From positions 496,001 to 560,000 of the forward strand of contig JAVBQB010000002.1 of assembly GCA_031549265.1 (NCBI GenBank): 64,000 bases of DNA, given 5' to 3'. A program made the position numbers and the translations under genes. The notes under the pieces were generated by a model. The model was not told the origin of the DNA. It saw nothing but the letters and a program-made list of their open reading frames with translations, and did no database searches. The stretch comes from JAVBQB01 sp031549265. GTDB lineage: Bacteria > Bacillota > Clostridia > Oscillospirales > JAVBQB01. Below, piece after piece: positions 40,689-50,758 of this stretch (the first letter of the stretch is position 1; the number at the start of each line of letters is the position of its first letter).

Positions 40689-42787
40689 TGATCGAAGTTA
40701 AAATTAGTCTGAGTTTCGCCGTTAAAGATATCAAACATATCAGCGCTGGTACCCTCTATAGGTATATGAGCGAAGCGTTCGGACTTGTCGAATTCCTGCG
40801 AGAATATTTGGACTCCGTTCTTCTTCACAGTTACCGTCACCTTGCCGGTGCCTTCGGGCAGCTTGACCTCAAGTACGTCCTTCTTCAATGCCGGGTTGGG
40901 TGTCGGATCCTGAGGCGACTGAGACGGCGTCAAATCCGGAGAGGCGGACGCGGGAGGCGGAGAGGGCGGCGCGCTGGTCGGCGGCGGAGTGACCGACGTA
41001 GTTGGTGCCGGGGCGTCGGATGCCGTGGGAGAGGGACTGGGCGCGCTGCCGGATTCCACAACAACGTCGATCATCGTGCCTGGGTCAACGCTTGATTTGA
41101 ATTTTGGTTCCTGGCTGATGATGGTGCCGTTTTCGACTGACGGAGTGATGGTGCCAAGCTGCAATCCAATCTCCATGAGCTGGATTTCAGCCTCAACCGT
41201 TGTTTTACCAACCAGGTTTGGGACGGAGACCTTCTCAATTTCCGGATCGTTGCGCGAGACAATAAGCGTAACTGCGTCGCCTTTTTGCAGGACGGCATCG
41301 CGGCCCGGCTCGGTGCGGATAACGCAGTTGTCGGGGATTGTTTCCGACTTTTCGTATGTGGGTTCATTAACGGTCAGGTCATTCTGTTCGAGCTCGACCT
41401 TTACGATCCGATAGTCCTGCCCGGCGTAGTCCTTCATAACGAATTGACCACTACCGGAGCTGATTATTACATTTATTGTGACATCCGGCTTATCTTTCGT
41501 GTCGGCGTCGGGAGTCTGGCGGATGATTTTGCCGGCAGCAACTGTTTCGCTCGTTTCTCTGCCGGATTCCCTGACCGTCATTTTCTTGGTGTCCTCGGTG
41601 CCCTCAAGCGTACTCCTTGCGGTCTTCAGATCCATGCCGACAAGGCTCGGAACCGTGACTTCGGTGGGTGACGACGAGGGACGGTCGCCGGTAAAGTTCA
41701 TCAGGGACAGCAGCAAATAGATAATAACGCCGATGAAAACGACTGCCGCCGCGAGTCCGCCGAGCAGAGCCAGCGCCGTTGCAGGCTTTCTCTTTGGGTT
41801 GGATCTTCCGCGGTCGCTGCGATGGGCGGGCATCGGTGTGCTGCGCTGCGGCTGAATGTCCCCTGTGCGGTGCGCAACCCTGGTCGGTTCCTCGGCGTCG
41901 GCAGACTGGCCGGAGGTGTTCTCGGTTGCGATCGGATAGTTAAACTGTATACTCGGATTCTTTCTGAACTCCTCCAGGTCATATAGCATCTGATCCGACG
42001 AGGCGTATCTCCGCGAAAGGTTGGCCGACATGGCTTTCATCGTTATAGACTCCAGCGCGGGAGGAATATCGGGGTTAATCTCCCGCGGGGTCAGCGGCAT
42101 GGAATTGATGTGCTGGATAGCGACCGAAACCGGAGAATCGCCCTCGAAGGGGAGACGTCCAGTCAGCATTTCATACAGCACGACGCCAACCGAATATATG
42201 TCCGACCGCGCGTCGATATGGCTGCCCCGTGCCTGCTCGGGAGAGATGTAATGCACCGAGCCCAGAGCCTCCTGAGTCAGCGTGTTCTGCTTGGCAGTGA
42301 ATCTGGCGATGCCGAAGTCGGCGACTTTAATGCTGCCGTCGCGCAGAATCATGATATTGTGCGGCTTGATATCCCGGTGAATTATACCGCGTCCGTGCGC
42401 GTGTCCCAGCGCCTTGACAATCTGCGTGGTGAAATAAAGTGCCTCTCGCCAGGTCAGAGTGCCTTTGCGCTGCATGTACTGCTTGAGCGTAATGCCGTCA
42501 ATCAGTTCCATAACGATGTATTCTACCTCGCTGGATCTGCTGACGTCGTAAACAGAGACTATGTTCGGATGACTGAGCATCGCGACAGCCTGGCTCTCCG
42601 CGTGAAAGCGCCGGCGGAACTCCGCGTCCTCAGAAAACTCGCCCTTGAGAATCTTTATTGCGACCAGCCGGTTAAGCCGGTGGCATTTGGCCTTGTAGAC
42701 GACTGCCATGCCGCCCGTGCCGATGACTTCCAGCAGTTCGTATCTATTGTCAAGCATCCTGCCAATATTCTTATCCAAGTAATTCAC
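40685..42787 (-). CDS. prkC: PASTA-domain serine/threonine protein kinase
   Basis: 700 residues. The kinase domain (about 14-275) has GTGGMAVVYKA, the VAIK lysine, HRDIKPHN and DFG. One membrane helix lies at about 342-366. Three PASTA repeats follow outside the cell (about 378-570), then a Pro/Ser-rich stretch and a small C-terminal beta domain, an addition to the Bacillus plan. PASTA domains sense muropeptides or lipid II, and in Bacillus PrkC triggers germination. GTG 42787 is used. TTG 42778 has a better-placed AAGGGTG and is an alternative. Confidence 0.95.
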   Translation of the reverse strand: MNYLDKNIGRMLDNRYELLEVIGTGGMAVVYKAKCHRLNRLVAIKILKGEFSEDAEFRRRFHAESQAVAMLSHPNIVSVYDVSRSSEVEYIVMELIDGITLKQYMQRKGTLTWREALYFTTQIVKALGHAHGRGIIHRDIKPHNIMILRDGSIKVADFGIARFTAKQNTLTQEALGSVHYISPEQARGSHIDARSDIYSVGVVLYEMLTGRLPFEGDSPVSVAIQHINSMPLTPREINPDIPPALESITMKAMSANLSRRYASSDQMLYDLEEFRKNPSIQFNYPIATENTSGQSADAEEPTRVAHRTGDIQPQRSTPMPAHRSDRGRSNPKRKPATALALLGGLAAAVVFIGVIIYLLLSLMNFTGDRPSSSPTEVTVPSLVGMDLKTARSTLEGTEDTKKMTVRESGRETSETVAAGKIIRQTPDADTKDKPDVTINVIISSGSGQFVMKDYAGQDYRIVKVELEQNDLTVNEPTYEKSETIPDNCVIRTEPGRDAVLQKGDAVTLIVSRNDPEIEKVSVPNLVGKTTVEAEIQLMEIGLQLGTITPSVENGTIISQEPKFKSSVDPGTMIDVVVESGSAPSPSPTASDAPAPTTSVTPPPTSAPPSPPPASASPDLTPSQSPQDPTPNPALKKDVLEVKLPEGTGKVTVTVKKNGVQIFSQEFDKSERFAHIPIEGTSADMFDIFNGETQTNFNFDQ

Positions 42788-42807
42788 CCTTTCACTCGCG
42801 GCGGGAG

Positions 42808-43542
42808 TCAGATTGAAATCAGGACAATCGTGATATTGTCCGGACCGCCACGCGTGTTGGCGATTTCAAGCAGACGTTGGCAGCACTTCTCCGGATTGCC
42901 GCCATGCAGGACTTCAAAAAGTATTTCCTGATCGCTGACCACGTTTGTGAGGCCATCCGAACAGAGCATGAGATAATTGCCCTGCCGCACAAATTCCGTG
43001 TATATATCGCACTTGACTTCCCGCTCGGTGCCAAGCGCCCGCGTAATCAGATTCTTTGAAGGGTGCTTGCGCGCCTCCTCAGGGGTTAGATCCCCGCGGT
43101 CTATGAGGTCTTCAACAACCGAGTGATCCCGCGTGATCCTGATAATGCCCTCGTCCGTGATCAAATAGGCCCGTGAGTCGCCGATATTCGAAATTACAGC
43201 GGATTTGCCGAAAATCATAGCGCCGACCAGCGTCGTGCCCATTCCCATATATTCCTCGCTGGAACGGGATTGTTCATAAACGCGGGCGTTGGCGGCGGAA
43301 GAGGCGCGGCTGATTATATTCATCATATAGCGGCGGCTCATTATCGGCCGGGCGGAACGGCGCAGGTCTTCAACAAACGTTTTTACCGCAAGCTCGGAAG
43401 CAACGTTGCCGGAGCGGGCGCCGCCCATTCCGTCGCAGACCACGCTGATTATCTGGTCATCCATAAAAAGCGATTCATAATGGAAGCTGTCCTGATTGGT
43501 TTGTCTGACCATTCCCCGGTCGGTGGCACCCCAAACTATCAT
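42808..43542 (-). CDS. prpC: PP2C-family protein phosphatase
   Basis: 244 residues. Metal-binding motifs: the N-terminal TDRGMVRQTNQDS, VCDGMGGARSG near 36, ISNIGDSRAY near 117, CSDGLTNVV near 192 and the final GGPDNITIVLI. It reverses phosphorylation by PrkC. The start overlaps the rlmN stop (ATGA) with GGGGG upstream, and prkC follows. Confidence 0.95.
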   Translation of the reverse strand: MIVWGATDRGMVRQTNQDSFHYESLFMDDQIISVVCDGMGGARSGNVASELAVKTFVEDLRRSARPIMSRRYMMNIISRASSAANARVYEQSRSSEEYMGMGTTLVGAMIFGKSAVISNIGDSRAYLITDEGIIRITRDHSVVEDLIDRGDLTPEEARKHPSKNLITRALGTEREVKCDIYTEFVRQGNYLMLCSDGLTNVVSDQEILFEVLHGGNPEKCCQRLLEIANTRGGPDNITIVLISI

Positions 43543-44585
43543 TTGTAACCCCCTGAAATTGTTGAACCCAATCGTAATTGTCCGCAGGCGGCGTCAACAT
43601 CGCCGCCAAGTTTTCTACGGATCGTGCAGTTGACGCCAAGTTGCTGCAATCGCCGCTGAAACCCGTTGACAACGTCCGTGGGACTGGGCTGAAGTGCTGA
43701 GGCGGACGTTTTGTTCAACGGAATAAGGTTAACATGCCCGGGAGCAGAGCGCAATACTTTCGCCAGCATTTCGGCTATTTCGACTGAATCGTTTAAACCG
43801 TCAATCAGCGCGTATTCATAGGAAATGCGCCTGCCGGTGGCTTCAAAGTACCGGGCGCACTGGCCGAGGAGTTCAGAAACGCCACAGATGCGGTTGCAGG
43901 GCATTATCTGACCGCGTATTTCGTCGCAGGGAGCGTGCAGGGAGATGGACAGCGTTATTCCGAGTCTTTGTTCTGCCAGTTTTTCAATACCGCCGCGAAT
44001 ACCGCCGCAAGTGGACAGTGAGATGTGCCGCATCCCGATTGATAATCCGTCGGGATCGGACGCCAGCTTTATAAAGCGCACAACATTATCGAAATTATCA
44101 AGCGGTTCGCCGATGCCCATCAGAACAACCCCGGTCGGGCGCGTTCCGGCGGCTGAGCCCGCGAGTCTGACCTGCGCCTCCATTTCAGCGGCGGTAAGGT
44201 TGCGCACGAAGCCAAGCCCGGTAGAAGCGCAGAAGGCGCAGCCCATTTTGCAGCCCGCCTGCGACGAGATGCAGACAGTCGTTCCGTGCCTGTAGCGCAT
44301 AAGCACGCTCTCAATAAGAGTGTCGCCCTCGATGCGCCAGAGGTGCTTTGCGGTTTGGTCGCGAGAAATCTGCCGTGTGACCTCGGAAAAGCCGTAAATC
44401 GTGTACAACTGTGAGAGCTCCGAGCGGAGAGCGGCGGGAAGGTCGGTCATTTCCTCGAAACTGACGGCGCCGCGCCGAAACCACTTATAGATCTGGGCGG
44501 CCCGCCATTTTGGAAGGTCATGCGCCGCAAGCGCGGCGTGTATCTCGTCGGCAGTCATGGACTGTATATCAATCGACTTTGTCAT
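43539..44585 (-). CDS. rlmN: 23S rRNA / tRNA (adenine-C2)-methyltransferase RlmN
   Basis: 348-residue radical SAM enzyme methylating A2503 of 23S rRNA and A37 of some tRNAs. The cluster motif CKMGCAFC is near 112, with GIGEPLDNFDNV near 157 and SLSTCGG near 193. The C-terminal Cys (DAACGQL) accepts the methyl group. Overlaps rsmB by ATGA. Confidence 0.96.
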   Translation of the reverse strand: MTKSIDIQSMTADEIHAALAAHDLPKWRAAQIYKWFRRGAVSFEEMTDLPAALRSELSQLYTIYGFSEVTRQISRDQTAKHLWRIEGDTLIESVLMRYRHGTTVCISSQAGCKMGCAFCASTGLGFVRNLTAAEMEAQVRLAGSAAGTRPTGVVLMGIGEPLDNFDNVVRFIKLASDPDGLSIGMRHISLSTCGGIRGGIEKLAEQRLGITLSISLHAPCDEIRGQIMPCNRICGVSELLGQCARYFEATGRRISYEYALIDGLNDSVEIAEMLAKVLRSAPGHVNLIPLNKTSASALQPSPTDVVNGFQRRLQQLGVNCTIRRKLGGDVDAACGQLRLGSTISGGYK

Positions 44586-45913
44586 ATGTTTTTCCGTCTC
44601 AGCCTGGCTATAAAAAAGCCATCTGTTCCATGGATATGCGGTAATAGCGTGATATGTCCTTCCGGCGCGTCTCCGCCGGGAAGCGGAAGGTCGAAGCGTT
44701 CCAGCGAAAAGTCAGCGTCATCATCTAAAAACGCGCAAACTACCTCAATGTTCTCCCGGGGCAGCAGCGTGCAGGTGGAGTAAACCAACGTCCCGCCGGG
44801 TTTGAGATATGCCGAAAGACTGCGCAGAATTTCGAGCTGCAGCCTGGGAAGCTCCTGCATATCATCACGGGACTTGAACTTAATATCGGGCTTTTTCCCG
44901 ATAATTCCGAGTCCTGAGCACGGCACGTCCGCAATCACGGCGTCAGCGCTTGACAAAAGCTCCGGCTGCCGCTCGGTCATATCCGCGGCCTTAGCATGAA
45001 TACACCGGGAAAGGCCAAGCCTGTCAGCGCCGGAGGCAATTCGTTCCACGCCGGCAACATTTTTATCGAAAGAAAGAATTTTGCAATCACAATTCATGCG
45101 GACAGCAGTCGCAAACGACTTACCGCCGGGGGCGGCACAGCCGTCAATGACAGTCATTCCCGGAGACAATTCAGCGGCATAAGTTACAAGACGAGCCGCC
45201 GGGTCCTGAACGTATACACTTCCGTCCTTGAAGACCTGTAGGTTTTCAAGAGCGCCGCTGTTTTGCAGTTCAATGCAATCAGGCAGCCATTTGTGACGCG
45301 AGTACTCGATTCCGAAGCTTTCAAGTGAGCGGCAAACATCGTCTGTCGCTGTACGACAGGTGTTGACCTGCAAATAAACAGGAGGTATTTGATTGAAATG
45401 CGACAGGAGGCTCTCGCATTGGAGCTCTCCGAACTGCTCAAAAAATGATCGCACAATCCATTCGGGAAAACTATATACTATCGATAGATAGCTAAGCTTG
45501 TCTTGGTCTGACGGAATCGGATACGCTGAGAGCGAGGACGCTTTTCGAAGCAGGGCGTTAACAAACCCGGCGGCACGCGGAGTTTTTCGCTTGGCAATGG
45601 CAACCGATTCATTAACCGCCGCCGACGCGGGGATGCGATCCAGAAAAGCGAGTTGATAGAGTCCCAGTCTCAGAATATCGCGAACCAGTGGCTCAATTTT
45701 TGAACCCGCGACAGAAGACAGCTCGGAAATATAGTAATCGAGCAGATATTGGTTCTGAATTACGCCGATACATAGTCTCACGGCGAGAGCTGCGTCCGGG
45801 GCCGACAGTCGGTTGACTGCAATTTCTTTATATAGCTGCTCATCCTGCCAAAATCCGCTACGCCGATATGACTGCAAGATCTTCAAAGCGGTATTACGCG
45901 CGCCTGAGCCCAT
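44582..45913 (-). CDS. rsmB: 16S rRNA (cytosine-C5)-methyltransferase RsmB
   Basis: 443 residues. An N-terminal NusB-like domain (about 1-140) is followed by the SAM-binding VIDGCAAPGGKS near 255 and catalytic motifs DVPCSGLG and VYSTCTLLPREN. Methylates C967 of 16S rRNA. GGAG is 7 bases before the ATG. It is separated from fmt by 47 bases, the largest gap in this part of the operon. Confidence 0.95.
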   Translation of the reverse strand: MGSGARNTALKILQSYRRSGFWQDEQLYKEIAVNRLSAPDAALAVRLCIGVIQNQYLLDYYISELSSVAGSKIEPLVRDILRLGLYQLAFLDRIPASAAVNESVAIAKRKTPRAAGFVNALLRKASSLSAYPIPSDQDKLSYLSIVYSFPEWIVRSFFEQFGELQCESLLSHFNQIPPVYLQVNTCRTATDDVCRSLESFGIEYSRHKWLPDCIELQNSGALENLQVFKDGSVYVQDPAARLVTYAAELSPGMTVIDGCAAPGGKSFATAVRMNCDCKILSFDKNVAGVERIASGADRLGLSRCIHAKAADMTERQPELLSSADAVIADVPCSGLGIIGKKPDIKFKSRDDMQELPRLQLEILRSLSAYLKPGGTLVYSTCTLLPRENIEVVCAFLDDDADFSLERFDLPLPGGDAPEGHITLLPHIHGTDGFFIARLRRKNI

Positions 45914-45960
45914 TATTTATCTCCAATCGAACACCGCTAAAACGGCATAGGTAAAAAAGA

Positions 45961-46884
45961 TCACGCATTGGTTTCAATTTTGTGGCCGCGCATATAGTCG
46001 TTGGAGGACATGGGTTTTCCTCCTATGGGTTGAAGGATGCTAATCCTCAGAGCGCCGTCACCGGTGGCGATGACGAGTCCGTCGTTCTGGTTGGCGCAAA
46101 GTATGCTGCCAGGCGACGAATTAACTTCACAGGAACAGTTCTCAGCTTTTAGAATACGCATTTGAACGCCGCCTATTGTTGAAAAAGCCGACGGCCAGGG
46201 ACTCATTCCCCGGATCAGATTGACGATTTCGGATGAAGGCTTGTTCCAGTTAATTCGCCCGTCATCCTTCTTGATAATTGGCGCATACGTTGCGCGCGAG
46301 CCGTCCTGAGGATGACGGTCGGTTTTGCCAGCTGAGATATCAAGCACAGTTTGAGAAAGCAGTTTGGCGGCAACAATTTTGAGCCGGTCGTGCAACTCAC
46401 CGGCAGTTTCGTCCGGTAGTATATCAACTGATACCGTCGCGATGACATCGCCCTCGTCCATGCCTTCAGACATGTACATCGTCGAGATACCGGTAACAGT
46501 CTCGCCGTTCGCAACCGCCCACTGAATAGGAGCCGCGCCCCGGTATTTGGGAAGGATTGACGCATGAGCGTTTACGCAGCCCAGAGCGGGGATGTTCAGC
46601 ACGTCCAAAGGCAGAATCCTGCCGTATGCCACAACCGCGATAACGTCCGGAGAAATGTCGCGCAGCAGCTTGGCGGCCTCGCCGTCCTTAAACCCAAAAG
46701 GTTTGAATGTTGGAATGCCAAGCGCCACGGCAGCAACCGCAACCGGAGACGCCTGAGTCTTCATGCCGCGGCCGCGGGGTTTGTCCGGCTGAGTAAAAAC
46801 TCCGGCTATATCAATTCCGGCATCGTTTAATGCGAGTAGGGACGGCACGGCAAACTCGGGAGTGCCCATGAATACCAGCTTCAA
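45961..46884 (-). CDS. fmt: Methionyl-tRNA formyltransferase
   Basis: 307 residues. MGTPEFAVPSL at the N-terminus, HASILPKYRGAAPIQWA near 110 with the catalytic His, and a C-terminal tRNA-binding domain. Formylates initiator Met-tRNA. TTG 46884 overlaps the def stop (TTGA) with GAGG 7 bases upstream. Confidence 0.96.
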   Translation of the reverse strand: MKLVFMGTPEFAVPSLLALNDAGIDIAGVFTQPDKPRGRGMKTQASPVAVAAVALGIPTFKPFGFKDGEAAKLLRDISPDVIAVVAYGRILPLDVLNIPALGCVNAHASILPKYRGAAPIQWAVANGETVTGISTMYMSEGMDEGDVIATVSVDILPDETAGELHDRLKIVAAKLLSQTVLDISAGKTDRHPQDGSRATYAPIIKKDDGRINWNKPSSEIVNLIRGMSPWPSAFSTIGGVQMRILKAENCSCEVNSSPGSILCANQNDGLVIATGDGALRISILQPIGGKPMSSNDYMRGHKIETNA

Positions 46885-47432
46885 TTCGCTGCCTCGCTGA
46901 CATTCGCGCCGGATTTGAGGCTTGAGAAATCTTCGTCGGAATCCAGCACATCATCTTCATTGGTGAAGTCGTCTCTGGTCGTGTCGACAAATTCTGTCAC
47001 AAACTGAGTGAAAAGTATGCCGTCCAGATGATTGATTTCGTGGCAAAAGGCGCGCGCGACAAGTCCTTCGCCTGAAACTACGCACTCGTTGCCGTGCCTG
47101 TCCTGGTATCTAACTGTCGATCGATATGGACGGCTGACAATTCCATACAAGCCGGGCAGGCTGAGGCAGCCCTCGAGTCCGGTTTGCATACCTTTTGCAA
47201 GGACGAGTGTCGGGTTAACCATCTCGAGAACAGAACCGTCGTCAAGCGCCACAACGACAACGCGGCGCAGCACGCCGACCTGCGGAGCGGCAAGGCCAAG
47301 ACCGTCCGCGGCGAGCATTGTTTCGGTCATGTCGTCAAGGAGTTCGGCAAGTCTACCGTCAAATTTTTCAACAGGACGAGACTTTTTCAGGAGCGTGGCG
47401 TCATTGTCTTTCAATATTATTCTTAGAGCCAT
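46881..47432 (-). CDS. def: Peptide deformylase
   Basis: 183 residues, a metal enzyme removing the N-formyl group from new proteins. All three motifs are present: GLGLAAPQVG (near 44), EGCLSLPG (near 89) and the HExxH region FCHEINHLDG (near 131). An acidic C-terminal tail (DDVLDSDEDF) is extra. Paired with fmt, which performs the opposite step in formyl-Met use. Confidence 0.96.
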   Translation of the reverse strand: MALRIILKDNDATLLKKSRPVEKFDGRLAELLDDMTETMLAADGLGLAAPQVGVLRRVVVVALDDGSVLEMVNPTLVLAKGMQTGLEGCLSLPGLYGIVSRPYRSTVRYQDRHGNECVVSGEGLVARAFCHEINHLDGILFTQFVTEFVDTTRDDFTNEDDVLDSDEDFSSLKSGANVSEAAN

Positions 47433-47453
47433 AGGGAGTTCCTCGCTTTAACA

Positions 47454-49907
47454 TTATTCCGGGTCAAAATCCGCAAATATGCTGACCGAAGTAAAGCGTC
47501 TGTCGGTGGAAAAGCGCCGCAGCAGTCCGGCAACCATTTCGCGAGTCTGTAAATCGTTCACACATTTCATAAGTACTCGGTATCGGTACCTGTTGTTCAC
47601 CTTGAGAACACCGGCGGGCGCAGGTCCCATCGCCGAGATTTTCAAGCCTGGATTCGTCGCCGCAACGTGATCCAGAGACTGACGAAAAGACAGAGCGGTT
47701 CGGACGACGGCATCCTCGTCAAGACCGGAAAAAACTATACCGCAAAGATCGGAAAACGGAGGATAATTCAGTGATCTTCGAAGCTCAATCTCGCATTGGT
47801 AGAATTTATCATAGTCTTGCTCAGCGGCACAAAGCAGTGTGGGATTTTGCGGGGTTATTGTCTGGATAAGCGCTCTGCCAGGCTTCGACCCCCGGCCCGC
47901 GCGCCCTACAACCTGCGTGAGCAATGAAAAAGTCCGTTCGCTGGCACGGTAATCACCTGTATAGAGCGATTGATCAGCCGACAGCGCCCCAACAAGAGTT
48001 ACGTTTTCGAAATCCAGACCCTTGGCCACCATTTGAGTGCCAATCAAAACCGGAGTATGCTCATCCCTGAACTTCGTGAGCAGTTTTGCATGGGAGTTTT
48101 TAGCGCCAGTTGTGTCCGAATCCATCCGAATTAATTTAATGCCCGGGAAAAGCGACTGAATTTCACTCTCGGCTTTCTGGGTGCCGAAGCCAATCCGCTG
48201 AAATTTGCCGTCGCACTCGGGACAATAGGTGGGCAGCGGGTCGGAATATCCACAGTAGTGGCACATGAGCCGGTTGTTTGCAGAGTGGTAATTGAGCGAA
48301 ACGCTGCACCTCGGGCATCCCGGAATATGGCCGCATGAGGTACAGGCAACCAGTTTGCTGTCGCCTCTGCGGTTGAGGAAAAGAATGGACTGCTCATTTG
48401 ACGCAATGTTCGCCTCAAGCTCACTGCAAAGCGGGGCGCTGAGCGTGGAAAAGTTCCCGTTTTCCATCTCGGTTCGCATGTCGACTATGGTTACCTCAGG
48501 CAGGTCGCGCTCATTAAACCGGGAATTCAGCCGAAAGTATTTGTATCTGCCAGATTCGGCGGCGTGCATGGTTTCAATCGACGGAGTCGCCGATCCAAGA
48601 AGCAAAAGACCGTTTTGACGCGAAATCCTGTACTTGGCGACATCACGGGCGTGGTAGCGGGGCGAATTCTCGGATTTGTAGGCGCGCTCATGCTCTTCGT
48701 CAATAATTACAAGCCTGAGATTTTTAACCGGAGCGAAGATCGCCGAGCGTGTCCCGACCACAATTGACGCCTGTCCGGAACGAACGCGCTTCCATTCATC
48801 ATAGCGTTCGCCATCACTCAGCGAACTGTGTAAAAGGGCCACGCGTTCTCCGAAAATAGAGGCGAAACGCGAAACTAGCTGAGGGGTCAGCGATATTTCA
48901 GGAGCGAGTACGATAACGCCGCCGCCAGAGTCAACAACATGCCGGATAAGGCTGATGTAGACTAGAGTTTTACCGCTTCCGGTGACGCCGTGCAGCAGAC
49001 TAACATTCGGATCAGGAGAGCCCGCCAGAGCGGTAAGTGAATCAAATACGCGCCGCTGCTCGTCATTCAGGATAAAACTATCGTTAGATATATTAATGTC
49101 TATCTCAGGACGCCTGTAAACCTCATATGCCAAACGAGAAACAATTCCTTGCTTTTCCAGACGGCGTACTATTGCGCTGTCCGCACCGGAGAAATATAGT
49201 GCGTCTCTGGCAGAAGACTTGTCGGCGCGGATTAGAAACTCGATTAGCGCGCGCGTTCTGGAGGATTTGCATTTGCTTCCGTTAATGTATTTATATGCCT
49301 CATCCTTGGAAATTGCCAATTGAATGGCAAAATCCATCTTGTCGGAAACCGAGGTTTTTGCGGTTCCGTCGCGCATTATTGCATTTATGGCGGCAAGACG
49401 GCGGATCGAGGCGGCGGGGTCCTGGCCGATTGCCTGCTTTAATAACTGTTCGGTTACGCCGCCGTCTGAGTCCGCTATATATCGATAGACAGATAGGTCT
49501 CGGGAATCAATTTCGACAACCGGCGCTGCGGGATTTGCGCGCCAAAAATGTCGGATAGAGTGCCATATTCCCGCCGGGAGAGTTATGGATACCGCTTCAA
49601 AAAGAGTGCAAAGGTACCGTCTGCTGACCCAGGCGGCGAGCTTTATTCCCGCGCTGTCCAAAACCGGCTCGCTGTCTAAAACGCTGGTAATTACCTTGAG
49701 CTTTGAAAGATCAGTGCTGTCAGAAATCGAGAGGATAATTCCCTCCGACAGCTTGTTAGATCTACCAAAAGGCGCCAGCACGCGGACTCCCGGCACAGCG
49801 AGGTCATATAAAGAAGAAGGTATGATATATTGGTATGGTCGATCGATGGCGAAAGTGGCGGCAGCGACCGCGACCTTTGCCGTCCTGTGACCGGATGCAG
49901 TCGTCAT
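47454..49907 (-). CDS. priA: Primosomal replication protein PriA (helicase)
   Basis: 817 residues. Helicase motifs LLHGVTGSGKTLVYI (Walker A), IIDEEHERAYKSENSPRYHARD (DEEH box, shown in part) and QVVGRAGRGSKPG (motif VI). The zinc-binding cysteines occur as CTSCGHIPGCPRC and CHYCGYSDPLPTYCPEC. Restarts stalled replication forks. The start overlaps the rpoZ stop (ATGA). Confidence 0.96.
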   Translation of the reverse strand: MTTASGHRTAKVAVAAATFAIDRPYQYIIPSSLYDLAVPGVRVLAPFGRSNKLSEGIILSISDSTDLSKLKVITSVLDSEPVLDSAGIKLAAWVSRRYLCTLFEAVSITLPAGIWHSIRHFWRANPAAPVVEIDSRDLSVYRYIADSDGGVTEQLLKQAIGQDPAASIRRLAAINAIMRDGTAKTSVSDKMDFAIQLAISKDEAYKYINGSKCKSSRTRALIEFLIRADKSSARDALYFSGADSAIVRRLEKQGIVSRLAYEVYRRPEIDINISNDSFILNDEQRRVFDSLTALAGSPDPNVSLLHGVTGSGKTLVYISLIRHVVDSGGGVIVLAPEISLTPQLVSRFASIFGERVALLHSSLSDGERYDEWKRVRSGQASIVVGTRSAIFAPVKNLRLVIIDEEHERAYKSENSPRYHARDVAKYRISRQNGLLLLGSATPSIETMHAAESGRYKYFRLNSRFNERDLPEVTIVDMRTEMENGNFSTLSAPLCSELEANIASNEQSILFLNRRGDSKLVACTSCGHIPGCPRCSVSLNYHSANNRLMCHYCGYSDPLPTYCPECDGKFQRIGFGTQKAESEIQSLFPGIKLIRMDSDTTGAKNSHAKLLTKFRDEHTPVLIGTQMVAKGLDFENVTLVGALSADQSLYTGDYRASERTFSLLTQVVGRAGRGSKPGRALIQTITPQNPTLLCAAEQDYDKFYQCEIELRRSLNYPPFSDLCGIVFSGLDEDAVVRTALSFRQSLDHVAATNPGLKISAMGPAPAGVLKVNNRYRYRVLMKCVNDLQTREMVAGLLRRFSTDRRFTSVSIFADFDPE

Positions 49908-50098
49908 TTGTCTTGGAGATAACCAAGTTTGCCGTCGGCAATCTCGTTGATGGCCATCTTAACGGGCTTTTCGTCCAGACGGTACACGTCGCGCTCGGCT
50001 GCCTCGGCAATTTCACGCGCCCGGCGTGCCGTGACGTTGACCAGCAGATATCGGCTTGGGATTTTAGAGAGCAAGTGGTTCAAAGAGGGATAAAGCAT
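49904..50098 (-). CDS. rpoZ: DNA-directed RNA polymerase omega subunit
   Basis: 64 residues with the omega core SRYLLVNVTARRAREIAEAA and the following KPVKMAINEIADGKL. Supports folding and assembly of the beta-prime subunit. GGAG 9 bases before ATG 50098 sets the start over 50122. Follows gmk as in Bacillus. Confidence 0.93.
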   Translation of the reverse strand: MLYPSLNHLLSKIPSRYLLVNVTARRAREIAEAAERDVYRLDEKPVKMAINEIADGKLGYLQDK

Positions 50099-50149
50099 AA
50101 AGTTCAACTCCAGTCGCAACAAATATCATTACAAAAAGTATAATGATGC

Positions 50150-50758
50150 TCAATAATTACTTGGATCAAAGTTCTTTCGGGGGTTTATTCGCAAAAATTG
50201 TGATCTGATAATTGCTTCGATGTCGAGAATTGCTTCATTCATGCTGTCGTTTACCACGAGATAATCATAGTATTCGCTTTTCAGAAACTCGAGCCGGGCT
50301 GTTTCGAGGCGGACTTTAATCTTATCGTCCGACTCCGTTCTTCGTGCGCGCAGGCGGCGCTCAAGCTCCATAAGCGACGGCGGCGCCAGAAAAACGAGAA
50401 CGGCGTCCGGCCTGCGCTCTTTTATTTGCAGCGCGCCCTGCACCTCAACGTCCAGCAGAACACACTTGCCTTTTTCAAAGGCGCTGTTGACGGGGTCAAC
50501 CGGTGTGCCGTAATAATTGCCCGCAAATTCCGCCCATTCGAGCAGTCCGCGTTCCGATATCAATTTTTGAAAATCCTGACCGCCGATAAAGTGGTAGTGC
50601 TTGCCGTCGATCTCATTTGGGCGTGCGGGTCGGGTCGTAGCTGAAACCGAGAAAAAGAATTCGCGCGATCCGCGAAGCATCAGTTCGCTGAGAATTGTGC
50701 TTTTGCCAACACCAGATGGGCCGGATACAACCAGCAGTAGTCCCGGCTTACTAATCAT
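50150..50758 (-). CDS. gmk: Guanylate kinase
   Basis: 202 residues, GMP to GDP. Walker A GPSGVGKSTIL near residue 12, GMP-binding SATTRPARPNEIDGKHY near 38 and the lid region. ATG 50758 lies inside the remA end (8-base overlap) and gives the usual family length. The frame is open further upstream, but the extension is not homologous. Confidence 0.95.
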   Translation of the reverse strand: MISKPGLLLVVSGPSGVGKSTILSELMLRGSREFFFSVSATTRPARPNEIDGKHYHFIGGQDFQKLISERGLLEWAEFAGNYYGTPVDPVNSAFEKGKCVLLDVEVQGALQIKERRPDAVLVFLAPPSLMELERRLRARRTESDDKIKVRLETARLEFLKSEYYDYLVVNDSMNEAILDIEAIIRSQFLRINPRKNFDPSNY